The position numbers and the translations under genes are program-made. A stretch of DNA of 64,000 nucleotides, from contig OW799234.1 of assembly GCA_941918925.1 (NCBI GenBank), positions 113,125,128 through 113,189,127 on the forward strand. Direction: 5' to 3'. Source of the DNA: Phyto melanocephala (Eukaryota; Arthropoda; Insecta; Diptera; Rhinophoridae). Position 1 is the first letter of the stretch. Every line of letters begins with the position of its first letter. The notes beneath the pieces are model-generated. The model was not told where the DNA came from. It did not search any database and saw nothing but the letters and a program-made list of their open reading frames with translations. Below are positions 23,874 through 35,700 of this stretch, piece by piece.

Positions 23874-25956
23874 CGCCACCAAAAAAATGGTGGGGGTATA
23901 TTCATTTTGTTATTCCGTTTGTAACACATCGAAATATCCATTTTAGACCCCATAAAGTATATATATTCTGAATCAGGGTTTGATTTGATGACGATCTAGC
24001 TATGTCCGTCCGTCTGTCCGTCTGTTGAAAGCATGATAGAGGTCGCACCGAAAAAGCTAGGAGGCTCAAATTTTGCCAGAATCTTTCTTATAGACAAGGT
24101 TTGTTTGGTATTGAAAATGGGCTATATCGGAATATTAGGAAGTGAGTTTTAGCTCGGAATGCAAGAGTAGGTCGAAAAAACCGTGTCCTACGAACATCAA
24201 ATAAAATGGTATTGTGTCCAAATGGATTAACGTACAGTCATGAAACTTCGAATATATATTTCTCGAGTCAAAGCAATATTTCTCACCAAAAATTACTTAA
24301 ATCTAATCATTAGGAAAGGAGTTATCGATCAAAATGTACGAAAATTTATACCGCACAGTGTATTTTTCGGTATATTTAAAAACAAAAACGTCATAAAAGC
24401 AACAAAATTGGATGTACGACTCTGAAATTTTGCACACTTTGCTTTTTGGTGAAAGGCTTTTTTTAACGGAAAATCAATGTGCCACGCCCACTTTTACGCC
24501 CACCTCCCATATAATGTTTTACCTAAAATTGATATAATTTCTCTATTAATAAAGATTTTGGAATTATAAAGGGCTATATTGAAACATCTAAAATGTACTC
24601 ATTCGCAAAAATAACTTTGACACGCCTACTATAACGCCCACTTTTCACGTTATCTACCGTTAATGAAATTTAAAAGCTCATAAAACCGACAAAATTAGAG
24701 GTATGATGATCAAATTTGCTACGTATATCCCCCTAGGCAGTGTCATTATTGTACAATTAAGGTGCCACGCCCACTTTTACGCCCACCTCCCATATAACGT
24801 TTTACCTAAAATTCATATAATTTCTCTATTAAAAAAGATTTTGGAATAATAAAAGGCTATATTGAAACATCTAAAATGTACTCATTTGTAAAAATAACTT
24901 TAACACGCCTACTATAACGCCCACTAAAACAGACAAAATTAGAGGTATGATGAGGAAATTTGCTACATATATCCTTCTAATCAATGTAGTTGTTGTGCCA
25001 AAAAGTTTAGGTGACACGCCTACTATAACGCCTACTTCCCATATAACGGGTTTTCTTAAATTCATGTAATTTCTCTATTGACAAAGTTTTTGGGAAAATA
25101 AAGAACTATATTGAAATATCTAAGTTGTATTTATTAGCAGAAACTTTATTGACACGCCTACTTTAACGCCCACGTTCATTGAAAGACTACATTTACAAAA
25201 GCCTCTTAGTAGCATATCGAAGTTATAAAGGGTGGTTAAATTTTAAGGGCTGATGTTGAATTTAAATAAAAAACAAATTATTTAGGAAATTATTATTATT
25301 TCTTTTTGTAATGATAATATTTGTACGGTTCAATTATGTATTTAACAAAATATCGGCCAAATGCCCCCCCCCCATCCTTGGCGCCACTCTTCTATCTGAT
25401 GGTCCAAATTTTCAATGACAATGTTGATGCTCAATTGTTGGGCACGATGATGAGTCGAGGTTGACTGCTCTTTTGCCACACTATCGAAAAAAACAACCAT
25501 GCTTCCCATTCAACGAAATAAGAAGGCATTCACAGATTTTCTAACATTTTATACAGACCTGTTTTGCAGAAATTTAAATATTTTTTACAATTTTCCCGAT
25601 TGTGGACGAATTTGAATGATTATGTTGATCAAAAGAATTACGAAGTGCACAAAATGCATTTTGATTTGAACGCCCATTTTCATAAAAAAAACCTGAATAA
25701 CTTTAAAGAGTTGCTCATTTGCGTATCTTTCTACAGATCAAATTGAGTAAGTTTGAGATTGAGAAATGTCAAGTGAAATGCAGAAAACAAATTTAAAGAC
25801 TAGGTGTAGTTCACCTTCAACATCGGCCCTTAAAATTTAACCATATTATTCCATAGCTATTAACAAAATAATAAATATTGTGCTTTAAATGTACACAAAA
25901 TTGGTGGTGGGTATAAAAGATTCGGCACAGCCGAATATAGTGCTCTTACTTGTTTT
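23874..25956 (+). mobile_element. DINE-1-like family A copy A5, near full length with nested D2
   Basis: It starts TTTTTATACCCGCCACCAAA and ends with TTGGTGGTGGGTATAAAAGA, an inverted match to the start, then the hairpin ATTCGGCACAGCCGAAT and 'GTGCTCTTACTTGTTTT'. Inside are CCATAAAGTATATATATTCT, GATCTAGCTATGTCCGTCCG and the repeated block 'GCCACGCCCACTTTTACGCC' (near 24480 and 24762). These features match DINE-1-type Helentron-associated elements, which are non-autonomous and move with rolling-circle proteins supplied elsewhere. It interrupts a family C repeat and carries a D element near its 3' end. Confidence 0.85.
25226..25842 (-). mobile_element. mariner-derived element D2 nested in A5
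   Basis: The left end is TAAAGGGTGGTTAAATTTTA, preceded by TA. The right end keeps 'CATCGGCCCTTAAAATTTAA' but has lost its last ~10 bases and about 40 bases of flanking A sequence. On the minus strand the coding relic combines N-terminal transposase sequence with a C-terminal tail, with no catalytic region between. Confidence 0.75.
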
Positions 25957-26231
25957 CTTAAAATTCGGCATATTTTTTAGTCCATTCAAGCATCAGCCAA
26001 CATCTATTTTTCATACTTCTAAATATTAAGGGTCACTCACCCCAAGGGACAATTTATGTCTCACCTAAATAATGTAACGACTTCGATGAAATTTTAAACT
26101 AAGAGAGATCTGCATACCATAGAACATATATGGTTTACATTTTTTTTTAAATATATTTAGAGTAAGTTACTTGTTTCTTTGAATTAAAAAAATATTTCCT
26201 AGAAATAATAACGTTTGACGGGTCAGCTAGT
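25957..26231 (-). mobile_element. family C repeat, second half
   Basis: This is the continuation of the element at 23562-23873. On the minus strand its end reads AACTAGCTGACCCGTCAAAC, the widespread insect repeat start also seen, mutated, at 54508 (AACTAGCCAAACCCGGCGCA). The two halves together give an element of about 590 bases. Confidence 0.55.
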
Positions 26232-26746
26232 TAATTTTATAAAAATATTAAATTTTTTTTTAGTTTGTAGTTTGAAAACAAGTTTTCTCAAACAAATGGG
26301 TAAATCTATCTCTGCAAAATTTTGTTATTTTTATTGATATGACTTCAAGTTGATATAGGCAAATATAGGGTAAGCCAAAGGTCATCATAGTGTTGAAAAT
26401 TAAGTAACATTTTGATTAATTTTTATTTTTTAGAGTATACGAATAAAGCCTGGAGAATAAGTAATGTAGAGAGTTAAAACTGAACAAAGACGCAGAATAA
26501 TAGTATTTTTTAAATAGAAATCGGTGATTAATCATTTTAACGCAAATAGTGTATCGTCAAAGCTTTGCCCTCTGAAGCATTGACTCGTAGCATAGGTTAC
26601 CGTCACCACCAACATGGTATCGTAAAAGACTTGCTTGGAACCAGTAAACTAAATGTAATTCACACAGCGTAAAATTTTTGACATGTTGAGCAAAGTGTTT
26701 ACGAAACACTAGAAACATCTACCAGAAGGCGTTCTGTTCAGTTACA

Positions 26747-27656
26747 TAAAGGGTGGTTTTTAAGCTATTATCTTTTTGGCAACACTGGTTTAAACAGCTG
26801 ACGCACGTTTCGTGTTTTGTGTCACTGTCAAACATCTTCAGTTTGGTCTAGATTTTAACCATGAATCGTCTTACAAATGAGCAACGCTTGCAAATTATTG
26901 AATTTTATTATCAAAATGTGTGCTCTGTTAAGAAAAATCATCGCGCGCTTCTTCCATTTTATGGTCAGTTCAATCGACCCACTGAAGCAGCTATTCGGGC
27001 TATTGTGACTTAATTTCGCACCAAATTTACATGGTTGGACATTAAACCACCAACACTCTTACGTAGAGTGCGAAGTGAAGAAAATATCGCAGCTGTATCG
27101 GCCAGTGTTACTGAAGACTATCAATTATCGACTCGTACGTAACTGGTAAGATGATATCCAAATTGTTTTTGCCCAAAATGCCAGAGATTGACTTGCATGA
27201 CATGTGGTTTCAACAAGACGGTGCCACATGCCACACAGCAGGCTTAACAATCGACTTATTGAAAGGCGAGTTCGGTTAACATATTATTTCACGTTCGGGA
27301 AAGGTCAATTGGCCGCCTAGATCGTGCAATTTAACGCCTTTTAAATATTTTTTGTGGGGCTATGTTAAAGCTCATGTCTATACACACATGCCCATTTCAA
27401 TTGACGCATTGGAAGGCAACATTAAAGCATTAATTCATGAGATACCGACCGAAATATTGGAAAGAGTATGCCAAAATTGGACTAAGCGGATGGACCATTT
27501 GAGGCGCAGTCACGGTCAACATTTGCATGAAATAATCTTCAAACATTAAATTATATGGACCGTACTATCGATTCAAATAAAGATTTTATGAATCTTTCTG
27601 AATTTTATGTGTTTTTTTCTTAAACTTTCCTATTGCTCTTAAAAAATCACTCTTTA
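26747..27656 (+). mobile_element. mariner element with intact ends and defective transposase
   Basis: The ends are TAAAGGGTGGTTTTTAAGCT (left) and, inverted, TAAAGAGTGATTTTTTAAGA (right). The interior is one transposase gene in + orientation with an internal deletion. At 910 bp it is shorter than the ~1.3 kb usual for full mariners. Confidence 0.8.
26861..27549 (+). pseudogene. mariner transposase, internally deleted
   Basis: Met at 26861 opens MNRLTNEQRLQIIEFYYQN, the N-terminal helix-turn-helix. The frame stops after 50 codons (taa at 27011) but continues as 'ENIAAVSASVTEDYQLSTRT' and stops again. Near 27140 the first catalytic Asp region (SDEAHF in relatives) is deleted. Then 'LHDMWFQQDGATCHTAG' keeps the second Asp, and after a stop and frameshift comes 'RSCNLTPFKYFLWGYVKAHV'. 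The usual third Asp (LTPLDYFLW) is Lys here. The tail '..WTKRMDHLRRSHGQHL' to a stop at 27547 is the normal C-terminus. The enzyme could not work. Confidence 0.85.
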
Positions 27657-27858
27657 TAAAAAAAAACCATTGTAAACCACAACAATTCAATTATAGTATG
27701 TTGCTCATAGAATCTGGGTGCCCATTGCGCACTATTAAGTGTACAGTATAGGATTATATCTTAAAATATAATTCCTTTGAAATGAAAATATAAATGGAAT
27801 TGCTGTAACTGCAAATAGGGAGTAGTTTTGGATTCTGATGGACAGTTTTAAAGTCCAG

Positions 27859-27930
27859 ATCTAAAATGTGGTTTAAGGAAAAATTAATTTATGTATCTAA
27901 AATGTGGTTTAAGGAAAAATTAATTTATGT
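27859..27930. repeat. perfect 2 x 36-bp tandem duplication
   Basis: A 36-base unit beginning ATCTAAAATGTGGTTTAAGG is repeated head-to-tail without a mismatch, so it is recent. No coding context. Confidence 0.9.
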
Positions 27931-29679
27931 ATAGTTAAGATTTTGACAGCTTTTGAATTTCTTTGTATTTAGCTTATAGTTAATTGATAAAAGTTAAAGT
28001 ACATTACTTTGTGCTAAGCTACTATACAAATTTTCTGAATATTTTATAAATATATCAAAGGTGAGAATATTATTTTAAAATTTTTTATTTTGTTTTTAAT
28101 AATTATTTTAAAGTCGATTTCCAGCAGCATTCAATAGCAGCATAATCTTTTGTAAGGGTTTTTAAACAAAATTTGTGACGCCTTATATTTAAAAATTATG
28201 AGTTAATTTTAGTTTAAATTTAAATTATAAATTCTCAGAGTATTCAGAAGAATTTGTGTCATATAAATTCTAGCAGAATACTAATATAATAAAAGCTTTT
28301 TTATTGCGTTAATAACGAATGGCTAAAACCAAAATTTTGAAATATCTTTACCAAAAATTCTCTAATATTTTTTATTTTCCTAATTGAGGATGTAAGAGGA
28401 TTAAAGTTATTTGCAGTATATACTGACATAAATTACGGCTATTGTATATTACCACAGGTTGTTGTCTCGTAAACACTAGACATAAAAAATACCCTTATTA
28501 ACACCTGCCTTAGACTTAGGTGACGCAACCTAAAAACCAACAAATACAATATCTGTCGCTATAAATCACATAGTTCTGCTCTAATTCCTCTACAGTGAGT
28601 GTTAAAAGAAATTTAAAAGCTAACGGGAAATAAGACAGTATCTTTAATGTACAGAACTTTAAAGCTCAAATTAATATTAAACACATTTAAATAAAATAAA
28701 CTTAATAGGCATTTAATAATTGAGTTAAAACTTTTACTGTTATTGTTATTTATAAAACAGAAATTATAAACTTTTTGTTTATGTGTCCAACTATTATACC
28801 TACTGTATATTTTTCCAACCTTTCTAACTTATGTACCTTTATATGGTTTTTTTATCACCCCTTTTTTATTGTCTCGATTCTTGTTCTTGTTTTGACACAG
28901 GATTTTCAGTGTTTTTTCTGGTATAAAAATTGTTTTTATTACAATTTTGTTTGAATGCTCAAGTATGAAAAATGAAAATAAAAATGAAGTAATTAAATAA
29001 CTGTCATTTAACGATGCATGTCATGTACTTGTATGTACGTAAGTATATATGAGCATTAGAGCATACCAACTTACAGGTAACAAAATGTTCGTCCTACATC
29101 TTCGAATATAAATATATTTACGGAGAAATCAAGATATTTTTTGTTGAACATAGGATTATATTTTTCTTTTTAATTTTCTTTATATATTGTATAAGATATT
29201 TACGGTCTGACCTTAAAGTGTGATACAGTTATTGAAAGTCTCTGTTTTAATAAGATTACAGTTTCTCTCCAAAGCTCATTGATCTCATGCACCATGTTTT
29301 AGTATTTTCCTAATAGTGATGTGATGAATATTAATTTATAAGTATTTGCGAATGTGGAGATAAATGTCAATAATATCTTCCCAGATTTGTATGGTATGCG
29401 ATATTTGTCATAAATATTATTTCGTTCAAATGAGGGCATCCCTCTCCGTTTTTTTATCCTTATCGTTTTTGGTTTTAAATAGGAAGTTGTAAGTTTCTAC
29501 TAAGGTTAAACCAAATAGAGACTACAGTTTTATAGAAATGACATAAAATTTCTTTTGGTATGGGGGTACCATGTCTCTGATCTATTTTGTGTCCAAAAAA
29601 TAACTACTTACACAGAATTTGAAGCCTTTAACAATAATAGCACTGTAGATATCCAATTTAATATATTTTTTTGTTTTTA
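27931..29679. other. unassigned AT-rich sequence
   Basis: A TATA-like CTATAAATC lies near 28560, about 30 bases before 'CTCTACAGTGAGTG', but there is no supporting transcript or frame. Nothing else was recognised. Confidence 0.4.
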
Positions 29680-29889
29680 CCAAGGCATATTTATTCATCA
29701 GGTAATTGCAGTTCGGAGAGAATTTTTTTGTTGATATTTTTTATGTATGAAGTTTGACATTTGAAATAAATTAGAAAAGAGAGAAAATTGTTTTTTATTT
29801 ATGAATTTTTACAGCTGAAATTTAAAATAAGTGAAGAAAAAATAATCAGCTGACGAATCAAGAGTACCTGATGAATAAATATGCCTTGG
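29680..29889. mobile_element. 210-bp MITE with perfect 25-bp inverted ends
   Basis: The ends CCAAGGCATATTTATTCATC continue with AGGTA and are perfectly inverted at the other side. TTTTTA lies on both flanks (29674-29679 and 29890-29895), the likely 6-bp target duplication. A truncated relative lies at 61848-62033. No coding capacity. Confidence 0.8.
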
Positions 29890-30255
29890 TTTTTACTTTA
29901 AAAAACGTTGGTTTGTTAACTTTAAATAAAATGGGATTCTTTTATTGCAAATACTTACACATGATATTTATTTTATAATACAGTAGAGGCTTTATTTTTA
30001 AAACACACTCGATTAATACTTATGCAATACCTTAATCATTTCACTTATTGCTATACACATTAAATATCAAACTTACTTTGATATTTGGGGCCAAATATCT
30101 TCTAGTTTACTACAGTAACTGACTGTGCTTTTCGAATATTTATAGAAGCAGTGCTATCTAATTGTATCATTATATAAAACTCACAAAGTTCCCGCACGTA
30201 CATTAACATTTAAATTCAGAAGTAGATATTAACGTTAAGTAATATGTCTGTAACA
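29890..30255 (-). mobile_element. second solo LTR, shortened and abutted by a MITE
   Basis: It aligns with 19649-20178 on the same strand. Shared features are 'GATTCTTTTATTGCAA', 'AAACTTACTTTGATA', TATA 'CTATAAATA' on the minus strand, 'TTAACGTTAAGTAATATG' and the TGTAACA end. Compared with the first copy about 140 bases between 'AAGTAATATG' and 'CTGTAACA' are missing, and the other terminus (TGTTACG) has decayed where the MITE at 29680-29889 is attached. Confidence 0.7.
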
Positions 30256-30908
30256 ATATTTTCTTTGTATAGCAAGTGACTTATTATATGATTCTTATCA
30301 TTTAAATAAAATGTAAAAGTATCCAATACAAGAAACACCCAACCAATAATAATTTTTGAAATATGTCATAAACTGAGTTTTTTGTGTATGAGCGGTAAAA
30401 CTTGCCCTACTTCGATCGTATCATTTGTTGCCTGCAAAAAGACAAATGAAATAAAAGTAAAGCACATAAAGTTTTGAGATTATAGATGCTATAGTTTTTG
30501 AGATATCTTATGGTATGTACTTTAGTTATCTTGAAGTTGCCACGTCTACTGTCGGCTTCCATTTAATTTTAAGATCAAGATCAAACTGGAGACTTGAGGT
30601 GTAACAGTAACAGTGGATTCACGGCAAAACTGTTGATTTTATATGAAGGGTGCCACGCCCACTTGAAGTTTTAAGAAAAATGTGGTAAGAATCATTCTTG
30701 AGCTTTATAGGTTATTTAAACAAAAATTAGATCGCGTAAAAGTGGGCCTGGTCAATTTTTTTTTCCGTAATTAAGTAAGTAGGGTTGTGGCGGATATTAA
30801 AAAAAAAAAAAATAGTTCAGTTCAGTTTAGCCGTTCTTAAGAGATGCAATTACCAATAACTAACATTAATTTTTTTTTTTATAAGAATTATTATTATTTT
30901 TGCAAAGT
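30256..30908. other. unassigned sequence, possible worn family A remnant
   Basis: 'GTGCCACGCCCACTTGAA' and 'AAAGTGGGCCTGGTCA' near 30650 and 30745, with 'GGTTGTGGCGGATATTAAAA' near 30783, resemble pieces of family A in reverse. Divergence is too high to set ends. Confidence 0.35.
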
Positions 30909-33634
30909 GCTTTTTATACCCGCCACCAAAAAAATGGTGGGGGTATATTCATTTTGTCATTCCGTTTGTAACACATCGAAATATTGATTTTAGACCCCAT
31001 AAAGTATATATATTCTGAATCGGGGTTTGATTTTATGACGATCTAGCTATGTCCGTCCGTCTGTCCGTCTATTGAAAGCACGATAGAGGTCGCACCGAAA
31101 AAGCTAGGGGGCTCAAATTTTGCCAGAATCTTTCTTATAGACAAGGTTTGTTTGGTATTGAAAATGGGCTAAATCGAAATATTAGGAAGAGAGTTATAGC
31201 TCGAAAAGCGAGAGTAGGTCGAAAAAACCGTGTCCTTCAAACATCGAATAAAATGGAATTGTGTCCAAACGCATTAACGTAGACTCATGAAACTTCGAAT
31301 ATATATTTCCTGAGTAAAAACAATATTTTTCCCCGAAAATTGTTGAAATCTATGCATTAGGAGAGGAGTTATCGATCAAAATGTACGAAAATTTATACCG
31401 CACAGTGTATTTTTCGGTATATTTAAAAACAAAAACGTCATAAAAGCAACAAAATTGGATGTATGACTCTGAAAATTTGCACACTATGCTTTTTGGTGAC
31501 ACGCTTTCTTGTGACGAAAAATCAATGTGCCACGCCCACTTTTACGCCCACCTCCCATATAACGTTTTAACTAAAATTCATATAATTACTCTATTAATAA
31601 AGATTTTGGAATAATAAAGGCCTATATTGAAACACCTCAGTTGTACTCGTTCGCAAAAATAACTTTGACACGCCTACTATAACGCCCACTTTTCACGTTA
31701 TCTACCGTTAATGAAATTTAAAAGCTCATAAAACCGCTAAAATTAGAGGTATGATGATAAATTTTGCTACGTTTATCCCCCTAGGCAATTTCATTACTAT
31801 GCCAAAAAATTAAGGTGCCACGCCCACTTTTACGCCCACCTCCCATATAACGTTTTACCTAAAATTCATATAATTTCTCTATTAATAAAGATTTTGGAAT
31901 AATAAAGGGCTATATTGAAACACCTAAGTTGTACTCAAAAACAACTTTGACACGCCTACTATAACGCCCACTTTCACTTTTGAATTGTGTCCAGACGCAT
32001 AAACGTAGAGTCATGAAACTTCGAATATATATTTATCGAGTCAAGAGAATATTTTTCCCTGAAAATCTATCTATGAATTAGGAAAAGAGTTATAGATAAA
32101 AATGTCAGAAAATTTATACCGCACAGTGTATATTTCAAATTTAAAACGTAACAAAACTGACAAAACTATATGTACGATTCTGAAATTTTGCAAACATGGC
32201 TTTTTGGTCAAAGTCTTCGTTATAACGGAAAATAGATGTGCCACGCACACTTTTTTCCTTAAATTTTTATAAAAATATATTAGTCATATTCATTGGCATT
32301 TATTCATCTTACACTGCACCATTTATTGTACTGTAGCTAAATATAAGATAAAGATGATATGCTAGATGACTCTACTAGCAACTACTAGATGGCATGCTAA
32401 CAACTTATGCTTATGTTCTCCTAAAGTTATGCTGTATTAAAAATGGGAATTTAGGAAAATTTTGACCAAAGTAAAAAAAAATTATCTCTAAACATTATAA
32501 ACAATTTATTTTCATGTACTAATGACTAACAAATTTTAAAATTATACAAAACTTATTTCGTTTGAAAATCTTTTAAAAGCAAAATGTTATAGAAGTTTAA
32601 AAACAAAATCTTACTAATAAATTTCCCGTTTTAGAAAAATGCAGAGAATGTATATTTGAAATCACCCTGTGGCCCTTAAAATTTAACCTTAAATTCACTT
32701 TCTTCCTCTTAAATTCATGTAAATTCTCTATGAATAGGGATTTTGGATTACTAAAGGACTATATTGAAATATCTAAGTTATGTTTATTAGCAGAAACTTT
32801 ATTGACACGAATATTTTTAAGGCCACTTTCATTGAAAGACTAAATTTACGAAAACATTTTACTAGCATACCGAAGTTATAATGGGTGGTTTAATTTTAAG
32901 GGACTTTGTTGATTTTGAATAAAATTATTATATTATTATTATTATTTATTTTTATAATGATAATATTTGTATGCTTCAATTATGTATGGAACAAAATATC
33001 GGCCAAATGGCCCCCCCAACCTAGGCGGCACACCTCGATCCGATAGTCCATATTTTCAATGACACTGTTGATGCTCGATTGTTGGGCACGAAGATGAGTC
33101 GAGGTTGCTTGCTCTTTTGCCACGTTATCGTGAAAAACAGCAATGTTTTCCATTCATCGAACTAAGATGGCATTCACAGATGTTTTCACATTTCATACAG
33201 ACCTGCTTTGCAGACATTTAAATATTTTTTACAATTCTCACGATTGTGGACGAATTCGAACGATTATGTTGACCAAAAGAATTACGAAGTGCACAAAATG
33301 CATTTTGATTTGAACGCCCATTTTTATAAAAATCTTTAATATTTAAAAGCTTTACTCGATTGCGTATCTTTCCACGGTTCAAATTGAGTTAGTCTGAGAT
33401 TGAGAAATGTCAAATGAAATACAAGAAAAAAGTTGAAGTTTAGATGTGGTTCACCTTAAACATGGGCCCTTAAAATTTAACTACCCTCTACAAAGAAAGT
33501 GATACATTTTTTATTATAAAGAGATTATTCTATAGCGATTAACAAAATAATAAATATTGTGCGTTAAATGTACACAAAATTGGTGGTGGGTATAAAAGAT
33601 TCGGCACAGCCGAATATAGTGCTCTTACTTGTTT
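30909..33634 (+). mobile_element. DINE-1-like family A copy A6, longest, with internal duplication and nested D3
   Basis: The start TTTTTATACCCGCCACCAAA and the end '..ATTCGGCACAGCCGAAT..CTCTTACTTGTTT' match A5. Inside, the block around 'GAATTGTGTCCAAACGCATT' (31257) recurs at 31984 ('GAATTGTGTCCAGACGCATA') together with the downstream 'ACTTCGAATATATATTT', so part of the element is duplicated. A ~430-base stretch at about 32260-32690 is foreign and ends in 'GGCCCTTAAAATTTAACC', the signature of a family D end. Confidence 0.85.
32879..33490 (-). mobile_element. mariner-derived element D3 nested in A6
   Basis: The ends are 'ATGGGTGGTTTAATTTTAAG' and 'GGGCCCTTAAAATTTAACTA' with 'CCCTCTA', sitting at TA. 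The position within A is the same as D2 in A5: both follow 'AGCATA(T/C)CGAAGTTA'. The transposase relic (minus strand) has the N-terminal block and the C-terminal tail only. Confidence 0.8.
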
Positions 33635-35305
33635 AATTTGTTTTGGTGCTTTTAGATATTTTCAAGTTGACAATGCCATATTTTATTAACAGTTCACGTT
33701 CAATCGATGTATGCAAATAAGTAGGCATGTATGTGTGTGTGTGTGTGTGTGAGTGTTTATTAAATAAAATAAAGAAAATTTTTTTAGGTAAAAGGAATTA
33801 TGAATAAATTAAACATATAAATCAATTTGTTTATTTCTTTAAAAAGTGTTTTTTTATTCCATTCCGTTCCATTTTCTTTTATTTTAATTTAACTTTTATA
33901 CATATTATTTGTTCGCTACTTTAAAATTCTTGTTTTTATTACTTTATATTTTTCTTGAAACATTTTTGGAGGTGGGAGGAGGTAACATGGTTACACGAAA
34001 CAAAAACAAATTTATCAAAACTAACATGAAATGTAAATAAAAAATTAAAGAACAATAAAAAAGTAAGAGATGGATAAAACTAGATATATCGTAGTATTTG
34101 GAAACCAACAAAATAAAAGAAGAAAGATACAAAATAACAAGTGTGTTAAAGAATGAATAAACGAAACCATAAAATTGTATTTATTTTCTTTAAATAAAAT
34201 ATACAATGTCATATTGTTGTTACTTATAACATAAAAAGAACAAATAAAACTCACATAAAAAAATTAATGCTTTTTGAACAAAATTATTTGCATGTTTCTC
34301 ATATGATAACTACAGTGGTGTTAGATTTGAAAATTAATTTGGACATTTTGTTACAACTTTTGGCCATTATTATGTTAAATTTTATATGATATAAAATTTT
34401 ATTTCCATATTTCAAATTGATAAGTTTCGAATAAAGTAAATTGCAGATATCTCTTTAAATCATACGTAATTGAATGTCATAACTTCCAGGAATATTATGA
34501 AACATTTTTAACATTTTCTTCAGTACTAACTACTGTAAAAACGAAACCATAAAATTTTGCAAAAGAACTTGTTGAAAGCAGGAATTATTTAATAAAAAAA
34601 AACTCTCATAAATATAAAAATCTACTAAAGCAAATACATGTGTGAGCTCTGCCGATTTTCAATATATAAATAAAATCAACCTTTTGAAGCGCTTATAAGT
34701 ACCAGTATTTTGAACAAAACATACAATACAATCCAACCAAGTAATTCAATTCAAAGAACTTCAACCTATTTCAGTCGATGTTCTTAGTGAATTTCCAGCC
34801 ATTTCTAACATCCTTTAAGCACATTTAATCGAACCATAACCAACACTTGCTAGCGAAGCCCTTTTTTTTATAAATATTATATACACATTAGGGTTTCAAA
34901 TCCTTACATACATACTATTTGTAAAATTCCTAGAATTCCTCAAAACCTAAAAACATTTTATAAAATAAATGAAATTTTAGTGTTTATAATGAAAATATTT
35001 TTAAATCTGTTATTTTTAAAGCAAAAAAAATTTATTCGCAAACAAATATTGTAGAAATTTCATATGGAATGACATACTCTGTGAATTATATAAAATTAAT
35101 AAGCCCCTATTGTTTTTCTGGAGTCACTGCAGTGCTAGTGTAGAACAGAAATGATTACTAAAGAAATAGCTAATCGCTTTAAGGCTATTGCTTTGCTGAA
35201 AGCAACACATACTTGGCTAAAGTAAATGATTTATTCCCTGTATGTTTTTATTTATTTTTGATTTAATTTATTAAGCTTTTTGCATGTAGATTACAGTAAA
35301 TAACA
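33635..35305. other. unassigned AT-rich sequence with a GT microsatellite
   Basis: (GT)n lies at 33732-33752. Overlapping minus frames of 62 and 69 codons near 33944-34254 have no motif. Confidence 0.45.
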
Positions 35306-35700
35306 AAAAAAGTTAAAATCCAAAATGGCGTTCGAAGTGAAATGGTAAATATATGGGTCAAAAATAGTAGTTAAAGCTTTTCCCCCTTCAACATCCAAAA
35401 TATTGATGTCAAATGAAAGGAATTAATTAGTAGAATATAGTAAACTATTAAAAAGTTAAAATCCAATACGACGTCCTAAACAAAATGGCGATTTATTTTT
35501 TTCAACCCATCAATTTGGGTATAAAATGAAAGGGCTTGACTACTAGAATATAGCTAACTTAAAACTAAAGATCAATGAAAAGGCATACAAAATAAAAAAG
35601 CTAAATGTCAAATATTTTAACACCTGAGCTAAACTACGATAAAGTCATTATATCCATATACATGATGGTGAAAGGTATTTTTAGATTAGGTGACAATTAA
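35306..35700 (+). mobile_element. DINE-1-like family B 3' fragment
   Basis: 'AAATCCAAAATGGCGTTCG', 'AAATATATGGGTCAAAAAT', 'TAAACTACGATAAAGTCATT' and 'ACATGATGGTGAAAGGTATT' follow the order of 53.2-53.45 kb, with some duplicated material. Confidence 0.5.

Noticed and set aside
28558..28600. TATA box plus initiator-like sequence as a host promoter
   Set aside because: CTATAAAT occurs often by chance in this composition, and nothing downstream supports a transcript.
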